Of a stretch of 7,262 bases of DNA, positions 6,568 through 7,262 are shown in pieces. Position numbers and translations under genes: made by a program. Source of the stretch: Gammaproteobacteria bacterium (GTDB lineage: Bacteria > Pseudomonadota > Gammaproteobacteria > JAURND01). Under the pieces are notes generated by a model. It was not told the DNA's origin. It saw nothing but the letters and a program-made list of their open reading frames with translations, and did no database searches. The stretch's first letter is position 1. Each line of letters opens with the position of its first letter. The stretch spans positions 1 to 7,262 of the forward strand of contig JAURND010000084.1 in the NCBI GenBank assembly GCA_030830425.1. The letters run 5' to 3'.

Positions 6568-7262
6568 TTAAATCTCACAAATTAATTGATTAATATCCAG
6601 CAGTGCTTTTTCAGAAAAGCGCCTGGCGCCAATATTGGGGTCTGGAAAGGGGACAGCAACCACTTCATTTTTTTGTATGGCCATCATTTTTTGCGACTCG
6701 CCTCGCATTAAAGAAGCGATGGCATGATACCCCATCAGTGCGGCCAATTTTCGATCTTCTACGGTCGGCGCACCGCCTCGTTGAGTATGGCCTAAAATAC
6801 ACACTTTGTAAGAAATTTTGCTGATCATTTTAATTTCTTCCGCTAATTGAAAGCTTCGACCGGGATGATCTGCTTCAGCAACGACAACAATAGAAGCCAT
6901 TTTTTTGCGCATACGATTTTGAATGCGATGAGCAATCTCTGCTGAGGTTAAAGGTATTTCTGGAATAATAATAAATTCCGCGCCCCCTGCAATACCGACA
7001 TCGACGGCCAAAAAACCAGCAGCACGCCCCATAACTTCCACTAAAAAGTGGCGATTCAAGCTGAACGCCGTATCACGTATTTTATCAATGGCCTGTAATG
7101 CGGTATTTCGAGCAGTATCAAAGCCGAGTGTATATTCCGTGCCGATAATATCATTATCAATGGTGCAAGGGATGCCTACCACGCTAGGGCCGCCTTCTTT
7201 TTCAAGCATGTATGCCCCTCTAAAGCTACCATCTCCCCCTAATATCGCCATGGCATCAATGC
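6568..7262 (-). CDS. pfkA: 6-phosphofructokinase, C-terminal part (5' end outside window)
   Basis: The visible 230 complete codons correspond to E. coli PfkA from about residue 94 to the end (320 residues), so roughly the first third of the gene lies beyond the right edge. The ATG at 7249-7251 is internal: the reading frame continues upstream as IDA before MAILGGDGS, matching the family. Counting from that methionine, the motifs are GGDGS (5-9, nucleotide binding), PCTIDND (28-34, containing the catalytic aspartate), R67 and VEVMGR (71-76), GGAEF (89-93), and LGHTQRGG (153-160). The glycine in GGDG favours ATP over pyrophosphate as donor. Two positions differ from E. coli: Cys replaces the Gly before TIDND, and Lys replaces the Arg four residues before LGH. 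The enzyme phosphorylates fructose-6-phosphate in glycolysis. It is upstream of the ABC-F gene in a likely two-gene unit. Confidence 0.93.
   Translation of the reverse strand, partial: IDAMAILGGDGSFRGAYMLEKEGGPSVVGIPCTIDNDIIGTEYTLGFDTARNTALQAIDKIRDTAFSLNRHFLVEVMGRAAGFLAVDVGIAGGAEFIIIPEIPLTSAEIAHRIQNRMRKKMASIVVVAEADHPGRSFQLAEEIKMISKISYKVCILGHTQRGGAPTVEDRKLAALMGYHAIASLMRGESQKMMAIQKNEVVAVPFPDPNIGARRFSEKALLDINQLICEI

Noticed and set aside
7249..7251. ATG as the start of a short 227-residue phosphofructokinase
   Set aside because: The frame remains open to the window edge and continues the family sequence (IDA before MAILGGDGS), so the gene is merely cut by the window boundary and is not truncated.
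1..7262. Defence system, prophage, CRISPR array, tRNA or rRNA gene
   Set aside because: All sizeable genes are recognisable housekeeping families. No regularly spaced repeats, tRNA-like cloverleaf or phage/transposase gene was seen on either strand.

Overview
The window looks like a stretch of core chromosome from a moderately AT-rich gammaproteobacterium. The accB-accC-prmA gene order is typical of that class. Codon use is AT-leaning, and an intergenic copy of the widespread 'RPGEGRDP'-type palindromic repeat is present. A Legionellales/Coxiellaceae-like host would fit, but this is inference from general impression and was not tested by any search.

Layout. Bases 1-363 hold no convincing gene. 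They contain a cluster of hairpins, one dispersed palindromic repeat, a sigma70-like promoter (TTGCCA-N17-GATAAC) and a perfect 12-bp palindrome at the predicted transcription start. Next come three plus-strand genes: accB (364-822, biotin carboxyl carrier protein), accC (967-2325, biotin carboxylase) and prmA (2329-3252, ribosomal protein L11 methyltransferase). prmA starts at TTG behind a strong Shine-Dalgarno sequence lying in the last codons of accC. accB and accC are separated by an unusually long 144-base gap. After a 136-base spacer with a second operator-like palindrome comes a plus-strand FAD-dependent glycerol-3-phosphate dehydrogenase gene (glpD, 3389-4909). It converges, across 42 bases, on a minus-strand pair: a 6-phosphofructokinase gene (6568 to beyond the right edge, 5' end missing) followed 8 bases later by a YbiT-type ABC-F ATPase gene (4952-6559).

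How the genes relate. AccB and AccC are two of the components of acetyl-CoA carboxylase, which makes malonyl-CoA for fatty acid synthesis; the carboxyltransferase genes are not here. GlpD and phosphofructokinase both act around the triose-phosphate node, GlpD linking glycerol-3-phosphate (also the phospholipid backbone precursor) to dihydroxyacetone phosphate and the respiratory chain. PrmA and the ABC-F protein belong to the translation apparatus or its regulation.

I found no previously undescribed system, defence island, prophage or mobile gene. The points most worth a second look are two substitutions in the phosphofructokinase active site, the palindromes upstream of accB and glpD, the accB-accC gap, and the structured non-coding left end.
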